NCBI GenBank assembly: GCA_963693305.1
Contig: OY855914.1
Span: forward strand, 12,586,903-12,650,902
Origin: Meandrina meandrites
Taxonomy: Eukaryota > Cnidaria > Anthozoa > Scleractinia > Meandrinidae
Length of the DNA stretch: 64,000 bases
Reading direction: 5' to 3'
Shown in pieces: positions 1-8,738 of the stretch. The position numbers and the translations under genes are program-made. The notes under the pieces are model-generated. The model had not been told where the DNA came from and searched no databases. It saw only the letters and a program-made list of their open reading frames with translations. Every line of letters begins with the position of its first letter. Positions within the stretch are counted from its first letter, which is position 1.

Positions 1-796
1 TTTCAGCCTCAAAAGCCGCGTCCGAGATTAATTCGTTGTTAAAATGCCAGTAACCAGGCCCTCTTTGTTTTTCATCAAAGTTCAAGGTTAAAGAGACATA
101 GTCATGGTCAGAATGTGCGAACGGCTTGATGGAGGTGTCTGTAACGAGCGGATAGAGAGACCGACTAATTAGGAATTTATCAATGCGTGTACGAATAAAA
201 GAGCCATTGGTAGGGTGACGACCAGTCCACGTATAATTACGCTCATCCTTATGGCGATCACGCCAGATATCAACTAAATTGTGAAGCGCACAAATCGTTT
301 GTAAAGTTGCTGCTGCCAACTGTCTGGCATTCGGGTTTCCTCCAACTTTATCAAGCCGCACATTTGCAATACAGTTGAAGTCCCCACCTACAATGTTTTT
401 ATGATCATCAGAAATAAAATCGTCCAAACCGGAAAAGAAAGCTTGTCGCTCAGTGTCAGTTTGTGGCGCGTAAATATTAACGATATTCAAAGTGTGATCG
501 TCGAGATCCAGCAGAACATTTAAAATGCGGCCTTCATTGTCACTTCTGACACGAATCACGTCATAATCAAGGCGTGAACTGATTAAAACAGCAACACCTC
601 TGGAGTTATTTGTTCCGTTACTAAAAAAGGCATCTCCATTCCACTCGCTTTTTATTTTCGTTTCTAATTCAGACGTCCAGTGAGTTTCCTGAAGTAATAA
701 GATATCCAAGCGATTCCTTCGAAAATAAGAAAAAGCGTTATGTCGCCTGTCATCGGACCGAAGCCCCTGTACGTTAATTGTTATAAAAGTCGTCAT
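1..796 (-). CDS. LINE ORF2, N-terminal part (endonuclease domain), cut by window edge
   Basis: Codons 1-265 of the LINE ORF2, starting at the ATG at 796-794, the counterpart of 8660-8658 in the intact copy. It covers the whole APE-type endonuclease region, including the QETHW, GGDFN and SDHD motifs. The base at 536 changes one residue in the segment SDKEGR to SDNEGR. No stop or frameshift is visible up to the edge. Whether the rest of the ORF is intact cannot be seen. Because the element has lost its 5' UTR and most of ORF1, it is probably not autonomous. Confidence 0.8.
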   Translation of the reverse strand, partial: MTTFITINVQGLRSDDRRHNAFSYFRRNRLDILLLQETHWTSELETKIKSEWNGDAFFSNGTNNSRGVAVLISSRLDYDVIRVRSDNEGRILNVLLDLDDHTLNIVNIYAPQTDTERQAFFSGLDDFISDDHKNIVGGDFNCIANVRLDKVGGNPNARQLAAATLQTICALHNLVDIWRDRHKDERNYTWTGRHPTNGSFIRTRIDKFLISRSLYPLVTDTSIKPFAHSDHDYVSLTLNFDEKQRGPGYWHFNNELISDAAFEAE

Positions 797-874
797 GACT
801 AGAATAATTAAGAGAACTGATATATTCCGCGCCATTCTGTTTGTTAATAATGATAAAAGTGTAACAGTAAGCCA

Positions 875-1034
875 TTACGTTGTAGGCGACTTACTCTCAG
901 ATTTGGAGTACATTCCATCCGGTTTGGAAACTGGCTTTCCATCTTTTTTCCTCGTTGTTAGTTTGGGTTGGGGATTGAGTCTCTGACGACGGGCGGTAGT
1001 ATTTGGTTTACGATCGGAATCAGAGTCGGTGACA
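875..1034 (-). pseudogene. LINE ORF1 C-terminal remnant
   Basis: About 52 codons plus the stop of ORF1, equal to the tail at 8739-8898 of the intact element: serine- and lysine-rich, ending SKSPTT. The RRM-like region and both zinc knuckles are missing because the copy is 5'-truncated. The frame continues by chance into the adjoining 5S gene, giving a chimeric open frame to about 1123. I do not regard that as a gene. Confidence 0.8.
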
Positions 1035-1145
1035 ACACGAGGTATTCCCAAGCGGTCTCCCAGCCAAGTACTCACCCCGCCCGACAGGACTTGACTTCGG
1101 TGATCGGACGAGAACCGGTACATTCCCTGTGGTGTGGTCGTAGAC
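1032..1145 (-). pseudogene. 5S rRNA gene, 3'-truncated by LINE
   Basis: 5S nt 1-112/114, lacking the last 4-6 nt of helix I and the T-run terminator, because the truncated LINE starts there. It also has C106T in helix V. Promoter elements are present, so a transcript would read into the LINE sequence. Confidence 0.85.
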
Positions 1146-1504
1146 GAAGGAAACTCTTGAAAGCTTGCTTAATAAAGCGTTCTCTCCCTCTCAAAACCAA
1201 TGCTTTTATCCTTCTTGTGATCTGGCTGTGAATCCATGCCATTCTGTGAAAACCAGGAACTATGGTTTGGCTTCTTTTCAACCTCTATCGATGGTTAATC
1301 GTGGCCAGAACATGTTCCTTCTCATAAAAATATCGCGAGGTAAAAGGAAACCAACCAACACCTGGCATTCTAAAAGCAAACGTCTGTAGCCGCCATCTTT
1401 AACTCTCTTTCGGCGTTGCAAAGCTGAACAACAACAAAAAAAAAAAACCAAAACAACAGGCTGACGAGGAAATGTGAAATTACTCCAAAATAAATGTCCA
1501 AAAA

Positions 1505-1622
1505 GTCTACAACACGGGGTATTCCCAAGCGGTCTCCCAGCCAAGTACTCACCCCGCCCGTCAGGACTTGACTTCGGTGATCGGACGAGAACCGGTACAT
1601 TCCCTGTGGTGTGGTCGTAGAC
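1505..1622 (-). rRNA. 5S rRNA gene, variant T62A
   Basis: Full 118 nt. T62A breaks the A16-T62 pair of helix II. The same change is in the next copy. 476 bp to the next copy. Confidence 0.92.
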
Positions 1623-1980
1623 GAAGGAAACACTTGAAAGCTTGCTTAATAAAGCGTTCTCTCCCTCTCAAAACCGATGCTTTTATTCTTCTTGTGATCT
1701 GGCTGTGAATCCATGCCATTCTGTGAAAACCAGGAACTATGGTTTGGCTTCTTTTCAACCTCCATCGATGGTTAATCGTGGCCAGAACATGTTCCTTCTC
1801 ATAAAAATATCGCGAGGTAAAAGGAAACCAACCAACACCTGGCATTCTAAAAGCAAACGTCTGTAGCCGCCATCTTTAACTCTCTTTCGGCGTTGCAAAG
1901 CTGAACAAGAAAAAAAAAAAAAACCAAAACAACAGGCTGACGAGGAATTGTGAAATTACTCCAAAATAAATGTCCAAAAA

Positions 1981-2098
1981 GTCTACAACACGGGGTATTC
2001 CCAAGCGGTCTCCCAGCCAAGTACTCACCCCGCCCGTCAGGACTTGACTTCGGTGATCGGACGAGAACCGGTACATTCCCTGTGGTGTGGTCGTAGAC
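1981..2098 (-). rRNA. 5S rRNA gene, variant T62A
   Basis: Full 118 nt with the T62A change shared with the preceding copy, so the two units were probably duplicated or converted together. 476 bp to the next copy. Confidence 0.92.
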
Positions 2099-2456
2099 GA
2101 AGGAAACACTTGAAAGCTTGCTTAATAAAGCGTTCTCTCCCTCTCAAAACCGATGCTTTTATTCTTCTTGTGATCTGGCTGTGAATCCATGCCATTCTGT
2201 GAAAACCAGGAACTATAGTTTGGCTTCTTTTCAACCTCCATCGATGGTTAATCGTGGCCAGAACATGTTCCTTCTCATAAAAATATCGCGAGGTAAAAGG
2301 AAACCAACCAACACCTGGCATTCTAAAAGCAAACGTCTGTAGCCGCCATCTTTAACTCTCTTTCGGCGTTGCAAAGCTGAACAACAACAAAAAAAAAAAC
2401 CAAAACAACAGGCTGACGAGGAAATGTGAAATTACTCCAAAATAAATGTCCAAAAA

Positions 2457-2574
2457 GTCTACAACACGGGGTATTCCCAAGCGGTCTCCCAGCCAAGTAC
2501 TCACCCCGCCCAACAGGACTTGACTTCGGTGATCGGACGAGAACCGCTACATTCCCTGTGGTGTGGTCGTAGAC
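2457..2574 (-). rRNA. 5S rRNA gene, variant C28G, C63T
   Basis: Full 118 nt. C28G changes the LINE target sequence ACCGGT to AGCGGT. C63T affects the bulged base of helix II. Confidence 0.9.
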
Positions 2575-2932
2575 GAAGGAAACACTTGAAAGCTTGCTTA
2601 ATAAAGCGTTCTCTCCCTCTCAAAACCGATGCTTTTATTCTTCTTGTGATCTGGCTGTGAATCCATGCCATTCTGTGAAAACCAGGAACTATGGTTTGGC
2701 TTCTTTTCAACCTCTATCGATGGTTAATCGTGGCCAGAACATGTTCCTTCTCATAAAAATATCGCGAGGTAAAAGGAAACCAACCAACACCTGGCATTCT
2801 AAAAGCAAACGTCTGTAGCCGCCATCTTTAACTCTCTTTCGGCGTTGCAAAGCTGAACAACAACAACAAAAAAAACCAAAACAACAGGCTTACGAGGAAA
2901 TGTGAAATTACTCCAAAATAAATGTCCAAAAA

Positions 2933-3024
2933 GTCTACAACACTGGGTATTCCCTAGCGGTCTCCCAGCCAAGTACTCACCCCGCCCGACAGGACTTGAC
3001 TTCGGTGATCGGACGAGAACCGGT
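2933..3024 (-). pseudogene. 5S rRNA gene, 3' part (nt 27-118), split by 180-bp insertion
   Basis: 3' part of a 5S gene whose 5' part is at 3205-3236. It also has T96A and C107A. The poly(A) tail of the insert abuts nt 27. Confidence 0.93.
3019..3024. repeat. Target-site duplication of 180-bp insertion, 3' side
   Basis: Plus-strand ACCGGT, 5S nt 27-32, repeated at 3205-3210. The terminal T is ambiguous with the poly(T) run. Confidence 0.75.
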
Positions 3025-3204
3025 TTTTTTTTTTTTTTTTTTTTTATTTGACTTAGCTCAATATAAGCTTTATCTATATACAAGAGGTGTATTTTATTTT
3101 GTAGCTATGGTTAATGTTGATATAGTTGTTTTTCTTGAAGGTTTTCTAGGTTGATTTTGTCTTAGGTTCTCTAGGGGTTGTTTACATGTGGTCGGTGAGG
3201 GGTG
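3025..3204 (-). mobile_element. 180-bp poly(A)-tailed insertion in a 5S gene, family unknown
   Basis: Sense on the minus strand. It ends in a run of about 21 A (T-run 3025-3045 on the plus strand) joined to 5S nt 27, the same junction as the full-length LINE. It is flanked by a 6-bp duplication (3019-3024 and 3205-3210). An AATAAA motif overlaps the start of the A-run. One frame is open through the insert and ends in TIATK followed by a stop, so it may be the 5'-truncated 3' end of a protein-coding retroelement. Its body shows no similarity to the 3' end of the LINE at 4639-9853. It could also be a SINE or a processed transcript mobilised by a 5S-targeting LINE. Confidence 0.85.
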
Positions 3205-3210
3205 ACCGGT
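3205..3210. repeat. Target-site duplication of 180-bp insertion, 5' side
   Basis: Plus-strand ACCGGT, partner of 3019-3024. The base before it does not match 5S, which limits the duplication to 6 bp. Confidence 0.75.
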
Positions 3211-3236
3211 ACATTCCCTGTGGTGTGGTCGTAGAC
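3205..3236 (-). pseudogene. 5S rRNA gene, 5' part (nt 1-32), split by 180-bp insertion
   Basis: 5' part of the split gene. Nt 27-32 (ACCGGT) are present on both sides of the insert as a 6-bp target duplication. Confidence 0.92.
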
Positions 3237-3594
3237 GAAGGAAACACTTGAAAGCTTGCTTAATAAAGCGTTCTCTCCCTCTCAAAACCGATGCTTTTAT
3301 TCTTCTTGTGATCTGGCTGTGAATCCATGCCATTCTGTGAAAACCAGGAACTATGGTTTGGCTTCTTTTCAACCTCTATCGATGGTTAATCGTGGCCAGA
3401 ACATGTTCCTTCTCATAAAAATATCGCGAGGTAAAAGGAAACCAACCAACACCTGGCATTCTAAAAGCAAACGTCTGTAGCCGCCATCTTTAACTCTCTT
3501 TCGGCGTTGCAAAGCTGAACAACAACAACAAAAAAAACCAAAACAACAGGCTGACGAGGAAATGTGAAATTACTCCAAAATAAATGTCCAAAAA

Positions 3595-3712
3595 TTCTAC
3601 AACACGGGGTATTCCCAAGCGGTCTCCCAGCCAAGTACTCACCCCGCCCGACAGGACTTGACTTCGGTGATCGGACGAGAACCGGTACATTCCCTGTGGT
3701 GTGGTCGTAGAC
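3595..3712 (-). rRNA. 5S rRNA gene, variant C118A
   Basis: Full length apart from C118A, the last base of helix I next to the T-run. 476 bp to the next copy. Confidence 0.92.
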
Positions 3713-4070
3713 GAAGGAAACACTTGAAAGCTTGCTTAATAAAGCGTTCTCTCCCTCTCAAAACCGATGCTTTTATTCTTCTTGTGATCTGGCTGTGAAT
3801 CCATGCCATTCTGTGAAAACCAGGAACTATGGTTTGGCTTCTTTTCAACCTCTATCGATGGTTAATCGTGGCCAGAACATGTTCCTTCTCATAAAAATAT
3901 CGCGAGGTAAAAGGAAACCAACCAACACCTGGCATTCTAAAAGCAAACGTCTGTAGCCGCCATCTTTAACTCTCTTTCGGCGTTGCAAAGCTGAACAACA
4001 ACAAAAAAAAAAACCAAAACAACAGGCTGACGAGGAAATGTGAAATTACTCCAAAATAAATGTCCAAGAA

Positions 4071-4188
4071 GTCTACAACACGGGGTATTCCCAAGCGGTC
4101 TCCCAGCCAAGTACTCACCCCGCCCGACAGGACTTGACTTCGGTGATCGGACGAGAACCGCTACATTCCCTGTGGTGTGGTCGTAGAC
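4071..4188 (-). rRNA. 5S rRNA gene, variant C28G, interrupted terminator
   Basis: Full 118 nt with C28G, shared with the copy at 2457. The T5 terminator right after the gene reads TTCTT (positions 4066-4070), so normal Pol III termination may fail and a later T-run in the spacer may be used. Confidence 0.9.
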
Positions 4189-4546
4189 GAAGGAAACACT
4201 TGAAAGCTTGCTTAATAAAGCGTTCTCTCCCTCTCAAAACCGATGCTTTTATTCTTCTTGTGATCTGGCTGTGAATCCATGCCATTCTGTGAAAACCAGG
4301 AACTATGGTTTGGCTTCTTTTCAACCTCTATCGATGGTTAATCGTGGCCAGAACATGTTCCTTCTCATAAAAATATCGCGAGGTAAAAGGAAACCAACCA
4401 ACACCTGGCATTCTAAAAGCAAACGTCTGTAGCCGCCATCTTTAACTCTCTTTCGGCGTTGCAAAGCTGAACAACAACAACAAAAAAAACCAAAACAACA
4501 GGCTGACGAGGAAATGTGAAATTACTCCAAAATAAATGTCCAAAAA

Positions 4547-4638
4547 GTCTACAACACCGGGTATTCCCAAGCGGTCTCCCAGCCAAGTACTCACCCCGCC
4601 CGACAGGACTTGACTTCGGTGATCGGACGAGAACCGGT
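4547..4638 (-). pseudogene. 5S rRNA gene, 3' part (nt 27-118), split by full-length LINE
   Basis: 3' part of the 5S gene that hosts the LINE. It has C107G in helix V. Nt 27 abuts the LINE poly(A) tail. The 5' part is at 9854-9892. Confidence 0.95.
4626..4638. repeat. LINE target-site duplication, 3' side
   Basis: Plus-strand GACGAGAACCGGT (5S nt 27-39), identical to 9854-9866. The last T merges with the poly(T) run, so the duplication is 12 or 13 bp. Confidence 0.93.
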
Positions 4639-4793
4639 TTTTTTTTTTTTTTCTCTAAAAAGGCTCGAAAGAGCTTTTTAATCAACAGTATCTAAACAAT
4701 TTTATCAACTATTTTTAAAAGCTAAGTAAATTTACAACATCATTTTTAACGGTTCTTATTTGGCGATATTTGCAATGCTAACTAAAATTTTAG
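4639..4793 (-). other. LINE 3' UTR with terminal hairpin and A-tail
   Basis: 155 bp between the ORF2 stop (TAG at 4796-4794) and the 5S target. A-tail at 4639-4652 (T-run on the plus strand). Just before it lies a hairpin: arms 4657-4661 plus 4663-4666 against 4671-4679, with loop 4667-4670 and one bulged base at 4662. A 3' hairpin of this kind may be what the reverse transcriptase recognises; that role is an inference. No other gene is seen here. Confidence 0.75.
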
Positions 4794-7700
4794 CTACATA
4801 GTAAAAACTAGGACGTCATTTTCTACTTTGGCGAAGGCCTCGCCTATACACCAGTGATACGGAAAATAGAACTTGGTGTGTCTACTTAGGTATAACTTGT
4901 ATTGGAACTGTAAATGCGATTTCACCATTGCTCTAAAGAGAGTTTCTGGTAGTATTGACATATTACGTACTCTGTAGTAAACAGCAGATTTATGAATTGA
5001 CCAGCGGGCCAATGTAAGTGTCCAGTTAACTAAATCTAGTGTTCTTGAATCAAGGTTGTCGTTTTTCTCCCTACATTTGCCAAGGATCTTTATTTCGGTG
5101 GAAATTGTTAGCTTACGATCTGTAATTCTATCAACATATTTCTGTATTTGGCTCCAAAAGTTAACAACCGTAGGACAGTCGATAATGGCGTGCTCTAAAG
5201 TATCTATAACGCCACATCGGTGGCAGTTTGGGGTTGCGTACACCCCAATTTTATTTAGAGATAATGCAGTGGGTAAAACTCGATGAGCAATCTTCCAGTT
5301 CACATCTCCGTGTTTATTGCAGTTCAGCGGTGGATATAGAGTTTTCCAATGTTTTGCGGTTAATGTCAGTTCGGGTTGAAGGTTTCGTTTCCAGTATTCT
5401 ACGGCAGGTATAGTGGTTTGTTGGTCTTTGAGAAGCTGGCAGTAAAAAGTACTAGTTTTACAGGTCAAGATGTCCGTTGGAGTGTTGCTTGGAATAGAAT
5501 TATTGATCACAAAGCGTGGCTGTAAGTCAGGTGCTTCTGGATTGTTTTGAGAGCTAATTTTAAACGCCCAATCTTGTGGAATGGCAGACTGAATTTCACT
5601 GAGTTCGCGAGCGGTTTGTTGAAGGGTGCGTGCGTTGTTGTACTCTGAAAGCAATTCATGTACAGCTCTCGTTGGCAGGTAGCCCGGAACGGCTTCGTAG
5701 CATATGTCTTTGACTTGGGTTACCCCAGCCGCCACCCAATCGGAAAAAGCAAACGGTTGATTGTTAACTGTTATGAGAGCATTATGGAAGAGCAGTTCAT
5801 TGAGAATGTTCGGTAGCTTGTCAGGGAGGTGAATTCGTGTGCGTAGATGTTTGTGTTTGTACCATGCGATAAGAAGTTCCCTGTGAAAGGTCGGTAGGTC
5901 ACGATCAATTTGTCTCGGCGAGAAGTCAAGTACAAGGGCTAATTTTCCAAGACGCATACGAGAGACACGCAGGAAATACCCAGCAAAGTGCTTCCAGTGT
6001 GCATCCTCTTCCGACATTAATCTTCGCAGTGTGTTCAGTCGAAGAGCTTGAATTTTGGTTTGTAGTCTTGGAATGTTGAAGCCGCCATGTTGGAGTGGAA
6101 GTGCTAGAATGTCTTTGCTTACAAGGTGACGTTTGTAGTTCCAGAAGAAGTTGTATATTGCTTGCTCAATTTGTGTGATTGCCCAGGAAGGCACAGGCAG
6201 TGACGTAGCATTGTACCAAAGAGTTGATGTTAAAAGGCCCTTTATTACAAGGGCCCTGCCCTTGAAGCTTAGCTCTCTGTGGCGCCAGGCTGCGATGATA
6301 TTATTGATCTTTTGGATTTTGGTTTCCCAGTTCAGTTGAGTGCAATCAACGTTGCCAACGAATTGACCGAGTATTTTATCGGGAATGTAGTCATTGAACC
6401 ATTCAAAGTCGTGCAGCTGATCCGTTCGCTGAGCAAATGCTCCGCACCAGAGACCCTTACATTTTCCCTTATTTATCTTCGCTCCAGAAGCGCGTTCATA
6501 CAGGTCAAAAGTCATGAAGGCCTCATCAATAGATTGATCGTCTGTCAACAGCAACGTAGTATCGTCAGCAAATTGTGACAATTTCAGCTCCTCCTGGGAG
6601 CCAGGCGGACGTATTCCCCGTATTCTCTGGTTTTCTCTAATGTTAATCGCCATGGTCTCGGCGGTCAAAACGTAAAGGGGCATAGACAGGGCGCAGCCCT
6701 GCCTTAGTCCTCGTTCCAAGTTTATGAAAGCGGTAAGCCAGCCATTTGTTTTCACGGAACTCGAAACAGAGTTGTAAATCACTTTAATCCACTGAATGAA
6801 GTTTGGCCCAAAGCCAAAGCTTTCCAACGATTTAAATAAGAACTCGTGTGAAACTCTATCGAACGCTTTAAGTTGATCCACGCTTATAAGTGCAAGGGAA
6901 ATGTCCTTTTCATTTGCATAGGTGATCACATCATGGAGAAGTCGCGTGTTGTCATTGATGGTTCTTCCTTTAATAGAAGAGGTTTGGTCCGTGTGCACAA
7001 TAAGTGGTAGAACCTCCTGAAGCCTGTTAGCCAGTGCCTTTGTTAAAATTTTGTAGTCTGTGTTCAAGAGCGTAACTGGTCTCCAGTTCTTAAGCAGAGT
7101 GCGGTCACCCTTCTTGAATAGGAGCGATATGACACCTCGCCGCTGGGATACAGTAAGGCGACCCGTTTGAAAGGCATAATTGTAAACACGTGTCAGTTTT
7201 TCACTAAGAATAGGCCAAAAGTGCTTGTAAAAGTTAGTTGTAAGGCCATCAAAACCAGGTGACTTGTTATTCTCCATTGATTTTACGGCTTTAAGTAATT
7301 CCTGTTCCGTAATTAGACCTTCGCATGACTCACGGGCGTTGACGGACAAACTTGGGATTGCAGCAGTTAAAAATTGATTCATCGCTTGTTCGTCACACGG
7401 CTGCGCCGAGTAGAGAGTTCTGTAGAAATTGTACGTTTCCTTGAGAAGATCCTGTGGTTCAGAAACAGTACAAAGATTTTCCTTCGTCAAAGTGTGAATT
7501 GTTTGGTCCGCTTTTCTGCTTTTTTCAAGCGAATAAAAGTATCGCGTACTTCTTTCCCCTTCTTCCATAAATTGTGCCTTAGCTCGAATTTTAGTAGCTT
7601 CCAGATCTTTAAGCTCCAACTGCCTCAATTTTTCTTTAGCCAAGAGATATTCTTCAATATCCTGTGCGCTACCAGATTTGGACTTTTCCTGTAGCTTTTC

Positions 7701-8660
7701 CAGCTTGCATTCCAACTGAAATTTTTCATGACGCTTTGCTTTGCCTCTTATTTTTGCACAACGGATTGCAATGTTCTTAAAGTGCTGTTTTGCTTTATCC
7801 CACCAGGCAAGTGGATCGTCAAAATTATTGTATTTAGTCTGCCAATCGGTCCAAAAATCGTTGATTTCAGCCTCAAAAGCCGCGTCCGAGATTAATTCGT
7901 TGTTAAAATGCCAGTAACCAGGCCCTCTTTGTTTTTCATCAAAGTTCAAGGTTAAAGAGACATAGTCATGGTCAGAATGTGCGAACGGCTTGATGGAGGT
8001 GTCTGTAACGAGCGGATAGAGAGACCGACTAATTAGGAATTTATCAATGCGTGTACGAATAAAAGAGCCATTGGTAGGGTGACGACCAGTCCACGTATAA
8101 TTACGCTCATCCTTATGGCGATCACGCCAGATATCAACTAAATTGTGAAGCGCACAAATCGTTTGTAAAGTTGCTGCTGCCAACTGTCTGGCATTCGGGT
8201 TTCCTCCAACTTTATCAAGCCGCACATTTGCAATACAGTTGAAGTCCCCACCTACAATGTTTTTATGATCATCAGAAATAAAATCGTCCAAACCGGAAAA
8301 GAAAGCTTGTCGCTCAGTGTCAGTTTGTGGCGCGTAAATATTAACGATATTCAAAGTGTGATCGTCGAGATCCAGCAGAACATTTAAAATGCGGCCTTCC
8401 TTGTCACTTCTGACACGAATCACGTCATAATCAAGGCGTGAACTGATTAAAACAGCAACACCTCTGGAGTTATTTGTTCCGTTACTAAAAAAGGCATCTC
8501 CATTCCACTCGCTTTTTATTTTCGTTTCTAATTCAGACGTCCAGTGAGTTTCCTGAAGTAATAAGATATCCAAGCGATTCCTTCGAAAATAAGAAAAAGC
8601 GTTATGTCGCCTGTCATCGGACCGAAGCCCCTGTACGTTAATTGTTATAAAAGTCGTCAT
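4794..8660 (-). CDS. LINE ORF2: APE-type endonuclease and reverse transcriptase
   Basis: 1,288 aa from the first ATG (8660-8658). The frame is open 13 codons further, but that extension starts with TTG, so I use the ATG. It nicks target DNA and copies the element RNA at the nick (target-primed reverse transcription). Endonuclease, about residues 1-235: QETHW near 36-40, GGDFN with D139 and N141, TWTG near 190, RIDK near 204-207, SDHD at 229-232. A lysine- and glutamate-rich, probably coiled linker lies at about 290-370. Reverse transcriptase, about 460-760: RPVTLLN near 527-533, SVDQLKAFD with D595 as the likely motif A aspartate, GLRQG near 651-655, FADD with D699 and D700. A C-terminal zinc motif has C1146, C1149, H1157 and C1162. 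RQGCALSMP replaces the more usual RQGCPLSP wording. No internal stop is seen, so it looks intact. Confidence 0.95.
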   Translation of the reverse strand: MTTFITINVQGLRSDDRRHNAFSYFRRNRLDILLLQETHWTSELETKIKSEWNGDAFFSNGTNNSRGVAVLISSRLDYDVIRVRSDKEGRILNVLLDLDDHTLNIVNIYAPQTDTERQAFFSGLDDFISDDHKNIVGGDFNCIANVRLDKVGGNPNARQLAAATLQTICALHNLVDIWRDRHKDERNYTWTGRHPTNGSFIRTRIDKFLISRSLYPLVTDTSIKPFAHSDHDYVSLTLNFDEKQRGPGYWHFNNELISDAAFEAEINDFWTDWQTKYNNFDDPLAWWDKAKQHFKNIAIRCAKIRGKAKRHEKFQLECKLEKLQEKSKSGSAQDIEEYLLAKEKLRQLELKDLEATKIRAKAQFMEEGERSTRYFYSLEKSRKADQTIHTLTKENLCTVSEPQDLLKETYNFYRTLYSAQPCDEQAMNQFLTAAIPSLSVNARESCEGLITEQELLKAVKSMENNKSPGFDGLTTNFYKHFWPILSEKLTRVYNYAFQTGRLTVSQRRGVISLLFKKGDRTLLKNWRPVTLLNTDYKILTKALANRLQEVLPLIVHTDQTSSIKGRTINDNTRLLHDVITYANEKDISLALISVDQLKAFDRVSHEFLFKSLESFGFGPNFIQWIKVIYNSVSSSVKTNGWLTAFINLERGLRQGCALSMPLYVLTAETMAINIRENQRIRGIRPPGSQEELKLSQFADDTTLLLTDDQSIDEAFMTFDLYERASGAKINKGKCKGLWCGAFAQRTDQLHDFEWFNDYIPDKILGQFVGNVDCTQLNWETKIQKINNIIAAWRHRELSFKGRALVIKGLLTSTLWYNATSLPVPSWAITQIEQAIYNFFWNYKRHLVSKDILALPLQHGGFNIPRLQTKIQALRLNTLRRLMSEEDAHWKHFAGYFLRVSRMRLGKLALVLDFSPRQIDRDLPTFHRELLIAWYKHKHLRTRIHLPDKLPNILNELLFHNALITVNNQPFAFSDWVAAGVTQVKDICYEAVPGYLPTRAVHELLSEYNNARTLQQTARELSEIQSAIPQDWAFKISSQNNPEAPDLQPRFVINNSIPSNTPTDILTCKTSTFYCQLLKDQQTTIPAVEYWKRNLQPELTLTAKHWKTLYPPLNCNKHGDVNWKIAHRVLPTALSLNKIGVYATPNCHRCGVIDTLEHAIIDCPTVVNFWSQIQKYVDRITDRKLTISTEIKILGKCREKNDNLDSRTLDLVNWTLTLARWSIHKSAVYYRVRNMSILPETLFRAMVKSHLQFQYKLYLSRHTKFYFPYHWCIGEAFAKVENDVLVFTM

Positions 8661-8738
8661 GACTAGAATAATTAAGAGAACTGATATATTCCGAGCCAAT
8701 CTGTTTGTTAATAATGATAAAAGTGTAACAGTAAGCCA
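8661..8738 (-). other. LINE inter-ORF spacer
   Basis: 78 bp between the ORF1 stop and the ORF2 ATG. It must let ORF2 be reached by re-initiation or internal entry. No clear motif is seen. Two of the three differences from the truncated copy fall here (8694 and 8700). Confidence 0.7.

Larger units (their letters stand above)
1..1034 (-). mobile_element. 5'-truncated Tx1-like LINE copy, running off the left edge
   Basis: Positions 1-1034 align base for base with 7865-8898 of the full-length LINE (constant offset 7864). I saw only three differences: 536 vs 8400, 830 vs 8694 and 836 vs 8700. It carries the last part of ORF1, the inter-ORF gap and the first 265 codons of ORF2. The rest, including its 3' junction, lies outside the window. 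Its 5' end stops inside ORF1 and joins a 5S gene at about 5S nt 112-114, with an overlap of 3 bases (1032-1034) that fits both sequences. About 0.3 percent divergence from the intact copy implies recent movement or recent duplication. Confidence 0.9.
1032..4638 (-). repeat. 5S rDNA tandem array, left segment
   Basis: Seven 5S units plus the 3' part of an eighth, all with the 5S gene on the minus strand, between the truncated LINE and the full-length LINE. One unit is split by a 180-bp insertion. Almost every 5S copy here differs from the majority sequence (changes at nt 28, 62, 63, 96, 106, 107, 118), whereas most copies in the right segment match it. The unit next to the truncated LINE (1146-1504) also has extra spacer substitutions. 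This is the more diverged, transposon-bearing part of the array. Confidence 0.95.

Noticed and set aside
875..1123. Chimeric 82-aa ORF spanning 5S and the ORF1 remnant
   Set aside because: An accidental frame match at the truncation junction; no start context or function.
7374..7694. Plus-strand ORFs antisense to LINE ORF2 (for example 7374-7694, 6279-6578, 5056-5286)
   Set aside because: Antisense shadows of the reverse transcriptase frame, with no recognisable domain.
8660..8699. ORF2 start at the TTG codon at 8699
   Set aside because: A TTG start is not expected in a eukaryote. The ATG 13 codons downstream gives the usual LINE endonuclease start (MTTFITINVQG).
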